A DNA stretch of 6,310 bases from Candidatus Woesearchaeota archaeon (GTDB lineage Archaea; Nanobdellota; Nanobdellia; Woesearchaeales; UBA10107): the NCBI GenBank assembly GCA_013331965.1, contig DUFL01000050.1, forward strand, positions 12,529-18,838. The letters run 5' to 3'. Positions 5,542 to 6,310 of the stretch are shown here, in pieces. The notes beneath the pieces were generated by a model. It was not told the origin of the DNA and made no database searches. It worked only from the letters and a program-made list of their open reading frames with translations. Both the position numbers and the translations under genes were made by a program. The first letter of the stretch is position 1; each line of letters starts with the position of its first letter.

Positions 5542-6310
5542 AAAAGGCACTTTCGCTGTTATTTTTGTTTTTGATAGCATGCTCTGCAGTAAATATTGCC
5601 GTTGATACATCGATAAAACAGGGGAGTGAAGGGTTTGTTGTTGGAGATGGTTCGATTGGTTTGGTCTTGACACATGGATTGGGAGCAACTCCTTGTGAGG
5701 TAAAAGATCTTGCAAATTACCTTGCTGGAAAAAACATTACTGTTTATGTCGTGAGGCTGCCAGGACATGGAACAAGTATAGAGGAGTTGGATTCAAAAAA
5801 ATGGGAAGACTGGTATCAAAATTACAAGGAAGCATATATGACATTAAAACCTATAAAAAGTAAGATATTTGCGGCAGGGATGTCTGTCGGGGGAGTTATT
5901 GCACTGAAGTTAGCAGAAGATGAGGATATTGACGGCGTTGTTGCTTTGGCTCCTGCTCTGATTTTTGATGATTCAAGGTCTAATTATGCCTGGTTTTTCA
6001 AATATTTTTCCAAATACAGTTCAAGGACATTAAGGCCAGAATGCAAAGATAATACTTATGATAAATTTTCAATAAAAAGCGTAGCAGAATCTGTCGAATT
6101 TGCAAAGTTGATAAGGAAAGACCTGGACAAAGTTACAGAGCCTACGTTCCTGATGCAGTATAAAGACGATGACAGGGTAAAGCCTGAAAGTTCCCAGATT
6201 GTTTATGATTCGATAAGTTCTGAGAAGAAAGAGTTAAATTGGATTGATGGAAAAGGACATGTGTTTTTATTGGATGAAGACAAAGAGAAATATTTCGAGC
6301 AGATATATCA
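5538..6310 (+). CDS. Est30-like carboxylesterase / monoacylglycerol-lipase-type hydrolase with lipobox signal (3' truncated)
   Basis: Encodes 257 residues before the window ends. The ATG at 5538 overlaps the previous TGA by 4 bp, with GAGG at 5526-5529 eight bases upstream. The N-terminus is M-K-K, a hydrophobic run, then L12-I13-A14-C15, a textbook lipobox, so C15 may be lipid-modified after cleavage. The enzyme domain follows Geobacillus Est30 closely as I recall that sequence: L-T-H46-G-L-G (oxyanion region), R-L-P-G-H-G at 73-78, W89-E-D-W, G-M-S116-V-G-G (nucleophile elbow), D211 in K-D-D-D-R-V-K-P, and H241 in G-K-G-H-V-F. The triad S116/D211/H241 is thus complete. Est30 is about 250 residues long, so only a short C-terminal end is missing. 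Expected reaction: hydrolysis of short- to medium-chain carboxylic esters or monoacylglycerols, here outside the membrane. It shares only the general fold with the hydrolase in the preceding gene and could act on products that enzyme releases. Confidence 0.9.
   Translation, partial: MKKALSLLFLFLIACSAVNIAVDTSIKQGSEGFVVGDGSIGLVLTHGLGATPCEVKDLANYLAGKNITVYVVRLPGHGTSIEELDSKKWEDWYQNYKEAYMTLKPIKSKIFAAGMSVGGVIALKLAEDEDIDGVVALAPALIFDDSRSNYAWFFKYFSKYSSRTLRPECKDNTYDKFSIKSVAESVEFAKLIRKDLDKVTEPTFLMQYKDDDRVKPESSQIVYDSISSEKKELNWIDGKGHVFLLDEDKEKYFEQIY

Noticed and set aside
5538..5548. Identical first 11 bases (ATGAAAAAGGC) in the giant gene and the esterase gene
   Set aside because: M-K-K-A is a very common signal peptide start. 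The identity stops at once, so it is not evidence of duplication.
5509..5768. Two overlapping minus-strand open frames at the start of the esterase gene
   Set aside because: Both are antisense to the signal peptide and HGLG region of a strongly supported esterase, and the proteins show no motif.

Overview
The window looks like a piece of a DPANN-type archaeal genome, with Woesearchaeota or Pacearchaeota relatives the best guess. The grounds are indirect. The left-edge gene fragment reads like the C-terminal domain of an archaeal A24 prepilin/preflagellin peptidase. The small ribbon-helix-helix proteins carry an R-N-K/R-S-H-L-V-E signature. The giant surface protein combines LamG modules, the PNDGT..GT signature, a CGNGxC Cys-rich motif, a C-terminal membrane segment and a helical cytoplasmic tail, a style I associate with these archaea. 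AGA/AGG arginine and ATA isoleucine codons are frequent. No rRNA, tRNA, CRISPR array or insertion sequence was seen. The taxonomic call is an inference and could be wrong at the phylum level.

Layout, all on the + strand: (1) bases 1-210, the 3' end of an A24-type peptidase gene; (2) bases 211-300, a very A+T-rich intergenic region that probably holds the promoter for everything downstream, with an exact 9-bp direct repeat and a Shine-Dalgarno sequence; (3) bases 301-724, three tandem paralogous ribbon-helix-helix (RHH) mini-genes of 45, 47 and 49 residues, the first apparently starting at ATT; (4) bases 721-5541, a 1606-residue modular surface protein: N-terminal signal/anchor, two copies of an Ig-like/LamG/Fn3-like block, a Gly/Pro linker, a beta-rich region, a lipase-like alpha/beta hydrolase, a Cys-rich motif, one membrane segment and a cytoplasmic helical tail; (5) bases 5538-6310, an Est30-like carboxylesterase with a lipobox-type signal peptide, cut by the window edge shortly after its catalytic His.

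The five genes from 301 onward form one chain. Each junction is a 4-bp overlap in which the stop codon of one gene shares bases with the ATG of the next (435-438, 575-578, 721-724, 5538-5541). This implies one transcript and translational coupling. The simplest reading is a regulated cell-surface ester- or lipid-hydrolysis locus. A large glycan- or surface-binding lipase-like protein and a smaller lipid-anchored esterase act outside the cell, and the RHH proteins act as DNA-binding regulators, perhaps of their own promoter. A small symbiotic archaeon could use such a pair to harvest lipids or esters from a partner cell or from biomass. That ecological role is speculation.
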